A stretch of 7,645 bases of DNA from JAVVEZ01 sp032250895 (GTDB lineage Bacteria; Pseudomonadota; Gammaproteobacteria; Pseudomonadales; Pseudohongiellaceae). The notes under the pieces were generated by a model. It was not told where the DNA came from, searched no databases, and worked only from the letters and a program-made list of their open reading frames with translations. How positions within the stretch are numbered: position 1 is the first letter of the stretch; every line of letters begins with the position of its first letter. The DNA lies in contig JAVVEZ010000122.1 of the NCBI GenBank assembly GCA_032250895.1, positions 1 through 7,645 of the forward strand. The letters are read 5' to 3'. The position numbers and the translations under genes are program-made. Positions 1 to 6,667 of the stretch are shown here, piece after piece.

Positions 1-414
1 ACGCACCCCGGCATATTCTTCTTCCGAGCGGGCGTCCCAGATTGCCAGCATCGGCGTGTGTTCGCGCAAACGCCGAAACCCCGGTTTGGCGGCGAGGGCG
101 GCATATTTATCCTGCAATACCTGCATGTCACGGGTGTCACCATAGATATTGTCACCCAGGCAGATGAAAAGATCGGGTTCCATGGCAGCGATGGCGTCCC
201 AGATGGGCTGTTCCTTGTCCTGCCGTGCACAGGAGCCGAAGCCGATGCGACTGACGTCCATGGCGCTGGCAGGGTGCCGGTCAGGGAGGATCGCTGTGGC
301 GGCGCCGGTTTCACTGGCAGCGCTCTGTACTGTGGCGCTCTGGGCAAACACCGGGCCTGACAGCAGGGCACCACTGTCAAGCAGAAACTGGCGGCGTTGA
401 ATTTTTCGTTTCAT
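1..414 (-). CDS. PhoD-like alkaline phosphatase / metallophosphatase, Tat-exported, 3' end cut by the window edge
   Basis: The first 138 residues of a protein that continues beyond base 1. The N-terminus is a twin-arginine signal (R7-R8 followed by QFLL, then a hydrophobic stretch ending near VFAQS), so the enzyme is probably exported folded to the periplasm. From residue 58 it matches the PhoD-like metallophosphatase family: FGSCARQDKEQPIWDAI at 58-74, then DLFICLGDNIYGDT at 81-94, where D88 and N89 are expected metal ligands. Such enzymes hydrolyse phosphate mono- or diesters. The start ATG has AGGAG six bases upstream. It lies 59 bases after the TonB receptor gene on the same strand, so co-transcription is likely. 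Oddity: where relatives have a metal-binding WDDHDxGxND motif, this protein reads WDARSEEEYAG (126-136), so its phosphatase activity is uncertain. Confidence 0.85.
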   Translation of the reverse strand, partial: MKRKIQRRQFLLDSGALLSGPVFAQSATVQSAASETGAATAILPDRHPASAMDVSRIGFGSCARQDKEQPIWDAIAAMEPDLFICLGDNIYGDTRDMQVLQDKYAALAAKPGFRRLREHTPMLAIWDARSEEEYAGVR

Positions 415-426
415 TGTTTTCTCCTG

Positions 427-454
427 CTGACGGGCTCCCTGGAGAGCCCGTCAG
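427..454 (-). other. Perfect 11-bp hairpin between the receptor and phosphatase genes
   Basis: CTGACGGGCTC at 427-437 and its exact reverse complement at 444-454 enclose a six-base loop. On the minus strand the hairpin begins 19 bases after the receptor stop codon and ends just before the AGGAG of the phosphatase gene. No T-run follows on the minus strand, so it does not look like a standard intrinsic terminator. It may protect the upstream mRNA 3' end or lower translation of the phosphatase. The structure is seen; the role is inference. Confidence 0.55.
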
Positions 455-473
455 TTGTTGTTGAATCATTGTT

Positions 474-2729
474 TTAGAACAATGATTTGAGAGAGAAGAA
501 CAGTGCCCGTGCGGCGCCCGGGAGAACGGTTTGCGCGGTGCCGTCCGGATCCGAGTTGATAAAGCCGCCATTGCCGACCGTGGAGATGTATTTTTTGTCG
601 AGCAGGTTGGTGACATCAAACTGCGCGGTAAGCTCTTTCATGAAACCCATGTTGGCCAGATGGTAGCCCAGGCTCAGGTTTACCATGCTGAAGCCGCTCA
701 CGGAGCCCTGGTTCAGAAAGGTGTAGTAACGCTCGTCGGTGTACTTGTAATGCAGTTTGGCAAAGGCCGCGCCGCTCTCGATGGCCAGCTCCGAATTGAA
801 CAGCCATTTGGGCGAATCGACGACGGTTTTGCCCTTGGTCGCAACCAGTTCCGTGCCACTGACAAAATCATCCCCATAAGTGGATCGGTTGAAACTGGCC
901 GAGTTGTACCAGGTGAGCCAGTCGCTGAGCTGCCAGTTGAGTCCGGTTTCCAGACCAATGGACTCGACATTGCCGACGTTGGCCAGGGCATTGAAATTAC
1001 CGATGATGGCCGAACCCTGCTGTATGGCCAGCAGGCGGTTCTTGAAATCCACATAGTAGGCGCTGACCACGCCTTCCAGGGCATCGGTATGGAAGCGCCA
1101 GCCGAGTTCCAGGGAGGTGGATTTTTCCGGTTTGATGGTATCGCGAATTGCCTCAAAACCTTCCTGGGTTGCGGAAAATGGCGAGGTTCCGGTGGCAGAG
1201 CCAATCAAGGCCCGCACATTCCGTGCGGCAGAGCCAAACAGTTCATGCTGGTCGCCAAGGTTGTAGACGAAACCAATCTGTGGCAGAAACTCTTCATTGG
1301 TTTCAATCTTGCCGGTCTTGTTGGGACCCGCGATGGTGTTGGCCTTGGCATCCACGATCACACTCTTGAAGCCAAACTGCAGTTTCAGATTTTCCAGCAC
1401 CTGCCAGTTGTCCTGCAGATGAATCTGCACGGTGTCGGTATTGAAGGCATACTCCCACTGGGTAAAGAAGGGATCGCGCTGAAACTCCTTGAAGGAACGG
1501 GTGGCCTGTTCGAGTGAGGGTTCACCATAGAAACGCCGGGCCTGATTGAACGCATTGTCTTCGTACCAGATGCCGGTGTCGATGCTATGCCTGCCAAGGT
1601 CGAAGGTCAGGGCAGAGACCACGCCATTGCGGTCAATGTTGTATTCCGTGGTACGTATCGACAGCGGCGCGCCATCCGGGGTCGGCACGAAGGGCGTGGC
1701 CCACAGGCCCTGACCATCGTTGGTGTGACGGTAGACCGTGGTCTTCCACTGCAGCTTGTCTTGCAGGGGCAGTTCCAGTGTCAGGTAGCCGAGGTCGTCC
1801 TTGCGCAGGCCGGAGGCGTTCAGGTAGGCGTCCGTGATCTGGGTTTGCTTGCCACTGAAGATGCCCTGCGCAGAGGCAATGGCACGGGCATAGTCGGGGC
1901 CGAAGTTGTCCCAGTTGCGGCCCAGCCGATCGATCATTTCCAGCGACATATCCTGGTAGTCGATTTCGACGCGATCCGAGTTGCTGTAATAGCCCGACAG
2001 TGTGGCAGCTCCCAGAGGCTGAACGACTTTGACATTGACATATTCCTGTTCCTGGTCACCGAAGCCCTTCCATTTCTCGGTGTCCTGGTTGCCATAACTC
2101 ACATAAAGCCGTGTGCCGGTAGGCAGGGTGCCACTGTCGATGCGCGCGAAGCCGCGCCGGGCATCATCGCTGCCTGCGGTGCCATTGAGCATCACGCCGA
2201 AACTGTCGGAAGGATCGGCCGTCGTGAACGCCAGGGTACCGCCCAGATTACTGGTCGATGCGGTGCCCAGGGCACCGGCTCCCTGGGACAGGGATACCCG
2301 GCCCATGTTTTCCGACATGACGGCGCGGCTGATGTGCAGGCCGTTGTGATTGGCGTAGGACATGTCACCCAGGGGTACGCCATCGAGAGTGAAGCCCAAC
2401 TGATTCTGGTTGAAGCCGCGCACCACGATACGCGTCGACCACTCGTAGGCGCCATAGGGGTCCGCTGATTGGAAATTGACACCGGGCAGTTTCTCGATGG
2501 CCTTGAGTGGACTGGTGCCGGCCGGAAATTGTGCGAGCTGACTGGCATTCAGGCTCTGCACCTGGCGGGTTTCGCCTTTTCCGAAAACCGCGATTTCCTG
2601 GATTTTCGCTTCGTCATCTGCGCCCAGTGCCACCGCCGGCAGCGTGCCTGAAAGACCCAGAAAAGCAGCGGACAGTAATGACACTGCGTGCCGTTGAGAT
2701 GGCATTGTCGTCTTTGTTCGATAAGTCAT
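474..2729 (-). CDS. TonB-dependent outer-membrane receptor
   Basis: A complete 751-residue receptor expected to import a scarce or bulky ligand across the outer membrane using TonB-ExbB-ExbD energy. A signal peptide ends near PAVALG (residues 31-36). A TonB-box-like EIAVFG follows at 45-50, then the plug at about 60-170, with LPGVNF (81-86), VVRGFNQNQ (102-110) and FTLDGVPLGD (113-122). The rest is beta-barrel with many alternating aromatic strands, ending LKSLF. The terminal Phe is the usual outer-membrane assembly signal. Length is normal for the family. The chosen start has GGGAG eight bases upstream; Met9 lacks a comparable site. The ligand cannot be read from sequence. The neighbouring lignostilbene-dioxygenase-like gene suggests an aromatic or isoprenoid compound, but the phosphatase downstream would also fit a phosphorylated ligand. 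Confidence 0.95.
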   Translation of the reverse strand: MTYRTKTTMPSQRHAVSLLSAAFLGLSGTLPAVALGADDEAKIQEIAVFGKGETRQVQSLNASQLAQFPAGTSPLKAIEKLPGVNFQSADPYGAYEWSTRIVVRGFNQNQLGFTLDGVPLGDMSYANHNGLHISRAVMSENMGRVSLSQGAGALGTASTSNLGGTLAFTTADPSDSFGVMLNGTAGSDDARRGFARIDSGTLPTGTRLYVSYGNQDTEKWKGFGDQEQEYVNVKVVQPLGAATLSGYYSNSDRVEIDYQDMSLEMIDRLGRNWDNFGPDYARAIASAQGIFSGKQTQITDAYLNASGLRKDDLGYLTLELPLQDKLQWKTTVYRHTNDGQGLWATPFVPTPDGAPLSIRTTEYNIDRNGVVSALTFDLGRHSIDTGIWYEDNAFNQARRFYGEPSLEQATRSFKEFQRDPFFTQWEYAFNTDTVQIHLQDNWQVLENLKLQFGFKSVIVDAKANTIAGPNKTGKIETNEEFLPQIGFVYNLGDQHELFGSAARNVRALIGSATGTSPFSATQEGFEAIRDTIKPEKSTSLELGWRFHTDALEGVVSAYYVDFKNRLLAIQQGSAIIGNFNALANVGNVESIGLETGLNWQLSDWLTWYNSASFNRSTYGDDFVSGTELVATKGKTVVDSPKWLFNSELAIESGAAFAKLHYKYTDERYYTFLNQGSVSGFSMVNLSLGYHLANMGFMKELTAQFDVTNLLDKKYISTVGNGGFINSDPDGTAQTVLPGAARALFFSLKSLF

Positions 2730-2790
2730 GTTCAGTACTCCCGATTATTGTTGATGAACCGGAGAGCACTGTAGACCCGAGGTATAAAGA

Positions 2791-2824
2791 ACCGTTAAAT
2801 TGACCATTAACGGTCGGTTAAATT
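2791..2824. promoter_or_regulatory. Repeat cluster upstream of the receptor gene, possible operator or weak terminator
   Basis: ACCGTTAA at 2791-2798 is exactly inverted as TTAACGGT at 2807-2814 across eight bases. A related ACCATTAA lies at 2803-2810, and the 8-mer GTTAAATT occurs twice, at 2794 and 2817. The cluster is 62-95 bases upstream of the receptor start. Paired ACCG/CGGT half-sites resemble TetR-type operators in general form. On the minus strand the hairpin is followed by TCTTTAT, so a weak terminator for the upstream gene is also possible. I found no convincing -35/-10 pair for the receptor gene. Confidence 0.45.
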
Positions 2825-2882
2825 TTGAGACGCTCCGAAGATGAGGCCATAGACACGACCATAGCTTAAATAGCCGTATTGC

Positions 2883-3038
2883 TCAGGAAGGTGAGGCCGA
2901 ACGAGCGGCTTCCTCCGGCAGAATGCTGAAGTCGATTTCATCGACAGCCAGCTTCCTCCGGGCCAGGGTGTCCAGTTTGACGAAACGGACGGCAATTCCG
3001 GTAATCAGCGCTGGCGTGGATTCCAGGGCGAACGCATT
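2883..3038 (-). pseudogene. Possible coding remnant or frameshifted tail, 51 residues, no start codon
   Basis: After the stop of the secreted DUF8021-like gene, a different minus-strand frame stays open for 51 codons. It reads like real protein: ITGIAVRFVKLDTLARR followed by KLAVDEIDFSILPEEAARS. The frame is closed upstream by TAA at 3039-3041 and has no ATG, GTG or TTG start. It could be the end of an older gene, or a C-terminal extension of the neighbouring gene lost by a frameshift near 3010-3035, where the two frames overlap. I do not recognise the family. Chance openness of GC-rich DNA cannot be excluded. Confidence 0.3.
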
Positions 3039-3937
3039 TTATAGGGTGACTGTACAAAATCAGCGACAACAGAGGCGATACAATCATCGCGGATGGCAAA
3101 GCTTTCCAGGAAACCCCAGGTTTGCGGTTCACGGAAAATACTGCGTGCGGGGGTACCATCGGTCAGGGTGTACTCGTCCAGCACCCCCTTGTGGTCGATA
3201 AAGCCGCGGAACATGGCAACGCCTTGTTCCTCGTCAACCAGGACCGGCCAGTTCCGTACTTCGTTATTGAAGAAATAACGTCCGGACCGAAAACCGCCTT
3301 CGATATCAGAGAACAGCATGCCGTTTTCCCGACGAATGGCATCCGCGGTAAAACAGGTGCCCCGGATTTCGCCATTGTTGCGCTCCAGCGTCGAAAAATA
3401 GCCGCGGCCGTGTTCAATCAGGCGTTCACGCGGCAAACGCCTTTCCCGGGACACACCGGCAGTGATCACTGGGTCGTGGGCATAGCCTTCATGATCCCCG
3501 ATGGGCGTGGGTGGGCTGCTGAGATTCCGGCGTGTGGAAATGACATGTTCGATTTCCGTAATTTCCATGCCTTCCACTTTCAGGCGCACGGCGAGAAAAC
3601 CGGGAATGTCATTCTGCATGATGACAGTATAAATGCCGATCTGGCTGGTTTGCGGGTCCAGCAGGGTCAGGGGTGGCCCCAATTCCTCGGTGACCGTGTG
3701 CCAGGTCCCGTCCGGAAAATCCATTTCGACAAAGTTTTCACTGAAACGGACATTGTCATCGATAACCACCTGGCCGGCATCATGGGCCAGGTAGGCCGCA
3801 CGATAGCTGTCGGCAAATTCCTGCAGGCAAGCCCGGTTACAGCCCACGGTTTGTGCGCTGGCGGCAGACGCCAGCAGGCCACAGGCCAGCATAAGCCCGG
3901 GCATGGCAACATTTTTGAATGCTGAAACAGTACGCAT
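3005..3937 (-). CDS. Secreted DUF8021-like protein, probably two NTF2-like modules
   Basis: A 310-residue exported protein of unknown activity. The signal peptide ends at ASAASA-Q (about residue 28). The mature N-terminus GCNRACLQEFADSYRAAYLAHD (from 32) with NVRFSEN (62-68) and GTWHT (77-81) resembles the DUF8021 family as I remember it. The second half (about 165-305) contains RGYFSTLERNNG, RRENGM and a final SPYKMRSPW, typical of NTF2-like folds, so the protein seems to hold two related alpha+beta cone domains. Mature cysteines C33, C37, C195 and C286 could form disulfides, fitting a periplasmic location. The start has a purine-rich AAGGGA five bases upstream. It is divergent from the dioxygenase operon and shares its control region. 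Such domains bind or transform small hydrophobic molecules, but no catalytic residues can be assigned. Confidence 0.8.
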   Translation of the reverse strand: MRTVSAFKNVAMPGLMLACGLLASAASAQTVGCNRACLQEFADSYRAAYLAHDAGQVVIDDNVRFSENFVEMDFPDGTWHTVTEELGPPLTLLDPQTSQIGIYTVIMQNDIPGFLAVRLKVEGMEITEIEHVISTRRNLSSPPTPIGDHEGYAHDPVITAGVSRERRLPRERLIEHGRGYFSTLERNNGEIRGTCFTADAIRRENGMLFSDIEGGFRSGRYFFNNEVRNWPVLVDEEQGVAMFRGFIDHKGVLDEYTLTDGTPARSIFREPQTWGFLESFAIRDDCIASVVADFVQSPYKMRSPWNPRQR

Positions 3938-3963
3938 TGTTTTCCCTTCCCCTTGTTGTCAAT

Positions 3964-4042
3964 CTTTATTGTTGTGCTTTTCTGTTGTCCACTCATGGAC
4001 TCATGGAAAGGTATTGGACAGCAGACAAGGCAGTATTATAAG
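3964..4042. promoter_or_regulatory. Divergent promoter region with near-symmetric dyad
   Basis: The 155 bases between the DUF8021-like gene and the dioxygenase gene must drive both. For the plus strand, TTGGAC (4014-4019), 17 bases and TATAAG (4037-4042) make a plausible sigma-70 promoter about 50 bases before the start codon. For the minus strand, TGGACA (complement of 3986-3991) with ATAAAG (complement of 3964-3969) is a weaker candidate. The two -35 regions lie in an inverted repeat, TCTGTTGTCC at 3981-3990 against GGACAGCAGA at 4016-4025 (nine of ten paired). Between them is a tandem copy of ACTCATGG (3991-4006). The arrangement suggests one regulator controlling both directions. Confidence 0.5.
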
Positions 4043-4092
4043 CTTGAAGCCCGGTTTCAGAATAACAATGAATATAACGCGGGAACAATAGC

Positions 4093-5595
4093 ATGGTTGA
4101 TTTCACAAACGGCCCCGCCCCTGCCGGCTTCATGTCCCCCGAACGTTTCGAAGCCGATATTTTTGACTGCGAAGTCGAAGGCACCATTCCCCGGGACCTT
4201 GACGGCGCTTTTGTGCGCGTCGGTGGCGAATGGTTCTATCCGCCATCACGTCCCGATGACAGTCCCTTTTCCTCGGACGGCTTCATCAGCAGTTTCCGTA
4301 TTCGCAACGGCCTGGTGGACTTCAAGGGGCGTTGGGTACAGACGCCGCGATTTCGCAACAACCTGGCGGCACGCAAACAGCTTTATGGGGTATACCGTAA
4401 CCCCTTTACCCATGACCCTTCTGTACGCGACCTGGACAAACCCTACCTGGCGACAGTGGCCAATACCTCGCCACTGGCCTTTGGCGGCAAACTCTATGCC
4501 CTGAAGGAAGATGCCCATCCCTACGAAGTGAATCCCAACACCCTGGAAACACTGGGTCCCTGGGATTTCAATGGCCAGTACAAAGCGCAGACGTTCAGCG
4601 CCCATCCCAAAATCGATCCGGTCAGCGGAGATTTGATCTGCTATGGCTACGAAGCCACAGGGCTGAGTACAGACGACCTGTGGATTTACACGATTTCCCC
4701 TGACGGTAATGTCAAAAGCGAAGTTCGTGTCAAGGTGCCCTATGTCAGCACGCTGCATGACATGGTCCTGACCCAGAAGTATTTCATCTTTCCTGTGTAC
4801 GGCTATGTCACCAGCATGGAAAGACTGCGCGACGGCCACCTGCATTGGGCCTTCGACAAGAACGCGCCGACTTTCTGGGGCATCATCCGCCGGGATGGTG
4901 ATGGCTCCGACGCCCGCTGGTTCAGGGGGCCCACCAGTGTCGTCATGCATACCATCAATGCCTTTGATGATGGCGACAAGGTGATCGTGGATGCCCCCAT
5001 CAGTGACGGCAATCCCTTTCCGTTTTTCCCGCAACTGGATGGTTCACGCTGGGATCCGGTTGCGGCACAGCACACCATTCGCCGTCTCACCTTTGATATG
5101 GCGTCCCGCAGCGAGGCCTATGATATCCAGATTCTGGACCCGACCAACGTCGTTGACCTGGCACGAGTTGATGACCGCTTCACCAGTTTGCCCTACCGGT
5201 ATGTGTATTCTTCCATGTCCGACCCAAGCCAGCCCTTTGACCGCGAACGCGCGGGCAATAACCGGGCTGTCAACACCTATTTCCGCTACGATCTGCAAAA
5301 TGGCCAATGGCGTAAATTTTTTGTCGGCGATGTACACAGCCTGCAGGAAGTGACCTTTATTCCGCGCAGTGCCAATGCCCCGGAAGGCGCCGGCTACCTG
5401 ATGGGGACGGCCAGCAATTTCGCCGACATGCGTACGGAACTGGTGATTGTCGATGCCGAGGAAATGGAAGAACTGGCCCGTGTTTACCTTCCGTTTCGTC
5501 ATACACCGCAGGTCCATGCACGCTGGTACTCAAGCACGGAATTGCCTTTGCAGGATACGCCTTTGCCACCCTACACCGGCAGGAGCCAGACCTGA
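4093..5595 (+). CDS. Carotenoid cleavage / lignostilbene dioxygenase family enzyme
   Basis: A 500-residue, non-heme Fe(II) enzyme of the carotenoid cleavage oxygenase family, which splits a conjugated C=C bond with O2 into two carbonyl products. The four histidine ligands are all present: H171 (FSAHPK), H222 (LHDM), H286 (MHTINAF) and H475 (VHARWY). Second-sphere acidic residues are E139 (KED), E419 (LQEVTFIP) and probably D355 where relatives have Glu. The N-terminal half aligns closely, from memory, with lignostilbene dioxygenases, including YRNPFTHD, ANT, FGGKLYALKED and TFSAHPK. F59, Y101 and K138 match the Phe, Tyr and Lys that contact the 4-hydroxystilbene phenol in LsdA. There is no signal peptide, so it is cytoplasmic. 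The ribosome site is weak (GCGGGA, eight bases upstream). It is first gene of a probable three-gene operon. Its substrate could still be another polyene or stilbenoid. Confidence 0.93.
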   Translation: MVDFTNGPAPAGFMSPERFEADIFDCEVEGTIPRDLDGAFVRVGGEWFYPPSRPDDSPFSSDGFISSFRIRNGLVDFKGRWVQTPRFRNNLAARKQLYGVYRNPFTHDPSVRDLDKPYLATVANTSPLAFGGKLYALKEDAHPYEVNPNTLETLGPWDFNGQYKAQTFSAHPKIDPVSGDLICYGYEATGLSTDDLWIYTISPDGNVKSEVRVKVPYVSTLHDMVLTQKYFIFPVYGYVTSMERLRDGHLHWAFDKNAPTFWGIIRRDGDGSDARWFRGPTSVVMHTINAFDDGDKVIVDAPISDGNPFPFFPQLDGSRWDPVAAQHTIRRLTFDMASRSEAYDIQILDPTNVVDLARVDDRFTSLPYRYVYSSMSDPSQPFDRERAGNNRAVNTYFRYDLQNGQWRKFFVGDVHSLQEVTFIPRSANAPEGAGYLMGTASNFADMRTELVIVDAEEMEELARVYLPFRHTPQVHARWYSSTELPLQDTPLPPYTGRSQT

Positions 5596-5888
5596 TGGAC
5601 AACACCGATAACAAAGATTCCGGCACATTGCTGACCACTGATCGCCGCACCTTTCTTGGTGCTGTCGGTGTGCTGGCCAGCAATGTGCCACTACCGACTC
5701 TGGGCAGTGCAAAACAGGATACAGACCACTGGCAACAGCCTCGTCGTTGCGTCTTCCAGCAGATGCCATATGTCAGCTTTGACGGAGTCGGTGAATCCTA
5801 CGATGTGCCAACAGGAAACCAGAGCACACGGGAATATCTCGACAGTATCAGCCGCGAGGAATACCTGCGCCGGCACTGGTTTATCTGA
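5595..5888 (+). CDS. Small Tat-signal protein of unknown function
   Basis: A 97-residue protein I do not recognise. Its ATG shares an A with the TGA stop of the dioxygenase gene (one-base overlap), and AGGAG lies nine bases upstream inside that gene, so translation is probably coupled. Residues 16-39 form a clear twin-arginine signal (DRRTFLG, then a hydrophobic stretch ending PTLGSA). Cleavage there leaves only about 58 residues, with one cysteine (C52), an acidic middle and a charged end, STREYLDSISREEYLRRHW. That is very small for a Tat passenger. It could ride with a partner, act as a small subunit, or be the leftover start of a once longer protein. Codon use looks like real coding sequence. 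The gene sits between two enzymes of a putative stilbenoid pathway. Confidence 0.8.
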   Translation: MDNTDNKDSGTLLTTDRRTFLGAVGVLASNVPLPTLGSAKQDTDHWQQPRRCVFQQMPYVSFDGVGESYDVPTGNQSTREYLDSISREEYLRRHWFI

Positions 5889-5919
5889 ATATCGGTCATC
5901 AACCGCAGTAGAATCATCC

Positions 5920-5936
5920 TGAGTCCGACAGACTCA
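5920..5936 (+). other. Small hairpin just before the SnoaL-like gene's ribosome site
   Basis: TGAGTC and GACTCA form a six-pair stem around CGACA, ending a few bases before the GGGGG ribosome-binding site of the next gene. It could tune translation or mRNA processing within the operon. No T-run follows, so it is not a terminator. Short enough to arise by chance. Confidence 0.3.
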
Positions 5937-5947
5937 TAGGGGGAAAC

Positions 5948-6505
5948 ATGAAAACCGTTATAAAAAACCTGGTGGCAGTCATGCTGGTTGTACTGGCCGG
6001 TTCTGTACTGGCAGATTACGCCAACGATCGCGCCGAAATTGAAAATCTTTCCAACAAATACATGGTGGCCGTGGATGCCGGGGATATCGATACTGTCATG
6101 TCAACCTGGGCCGGGGATGGCCGGCTTGAATGGATCTTCGGCATTGAAAATGGCAAGGATGAAATCTATAAAGCCATGTCCAATTTCGGCGGCGCCCGTT
6201 ACGAGGAAGTTGCGGACGATGCCACATCCAGATTGCGCACACGCCACCAGATCATCAATCATGTCATCGATGTGGATGGCGACAAGGCCATTACGACAGC
6301 CTACTGGTTTGCCATGACCAACCGGTATCCTGAAGAGGAGCTGCGGCTGATGTTTTTTGGCCACTACGCCGATGAACTGGAACGTATCAACGGTGAATGG
6401 AAATTCAAGGTTCGCAAGGTCTACAACGAGAATCGTGACAACAAACTGCTCTGGTATCCGGAATTGGGGGAGATCGATCCCCGCACCCGCAAGCCACCGG
6501 AATAA
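5948..6505 (+). CDS. Secreted SnoaL/NTF2-like protein, candidate lyase or isomerase
   Basis: A 185-residue protein with a Sec signal peptide (hydrophobic 8-19, cleavage near VLA-DY at 22) and one SnoaL_4/NTF2-like domain. Family features are DRAEIENLSNKYMVAVDAGD (27-46), then D57 and W62 in the pocket region, RTRHQIINHVIDVDGDKA (97-114) with H100 and H105, and GHYADELERINGEWKF (138-153). Related domains include SnoaL cyclases, ketosteroid isomerase-type enzymes and LdpA, the gamma-formaldehyde lyase that produces lignostilbene in Novosphingobium. It follows the small Tat gene by 59 bases and has a strong GGGGGA ribosome site. Pairing with a lignostilbene-dioxygenase-like gene makes a lyase role attractive, but the signal peptide would place it in the periplasm. 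A non-catalytic binding role is also possible. Confidence 0.85.
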   Translation: MKTVIKNLVAVMLVVLAGSVLADYANDRAEIENLSNKYMVAVDAGDIDTVMSTWAGDGRLEWIFGIENGKDEIYKAMSNFGGARYEEVADDATSRLRTRHQIINHVIDVDGDKAITTAYWFAMTNRYPEEELRLMFFGHYADELERINGEWKFKVRKVYNENRDNKLLWYPELGEIDPRTRKPPE

Positions 6506-6535
6506 TTTGTCAGTGTCTCTGGCTCACAAGGTCAC

Positions 6536-6561
6536 GTCTGTCGGACTTGCGACTGACAGAC
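6536..6561. terminator. Hairpin between convergent genes, weak bidirectional terminator candidate
   Basis: GTCTGTC at 6536-6542 pairs with GACAGAC at 6555-6561. TGTCAGT at 6508-6514 could alternatively pair with ACTGACA at 6552-6558. The spacer separates the converging SnoaL-like and aldolase genes, where a terminator is expected. Neither strand shows a T-run after the stem, so the call is weak. The rest of 6506-6667 shows no gene that I can support. Confidence 0.35.
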
Positions 6562-6667
6562 ACCGCTTGAAGTTGTGATATAACATTCGGCCCCTGCTGT
6601 GGCCTCCAGGAACTCAGTTGCCGCAAGTGCGCTGACTTCCGCTTTGAATTGTGGCCGCTGGCCCATG

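Noticed and set aside
531..1517. A 328-codon plus-strand open frame opposite the TonB receptor gene
   Set aside because: It lies antisense to a clearly recognisable receptor, has no family features, and is explained by GC-rich codon bias. The same holds for the 293-codon frame at 1587-2468.
2855..2915. GCCG/CGGC hairpin as a terminator for the DUF8021-like gene
   Set aside because: The stem has only four or five pairs and no T-run follows on the minus strand.
2807..2995. A 62-codon minus-strand frame starting after the DUF8021-like stop
   Set aside because: Its translation is rich in Pro, Trp and Ser with no protein-like pattern and no ribosome site; the neighbouring frame at 2883-3038 reads better.
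3122..3925. A 267-codon plus-strand open frame opposite the DUF8021-like gene
   Set aside because: The minus strand carries a signal peptide, a ribosome site and family motifs; the plus-strand reading shows none of these.
4246..5034. A 262-codon minus-strand open frame inside the dioxygenase gene
   Set aside because: It is a shadow of a gene with all four iron-ligand histidines in the plus frame.
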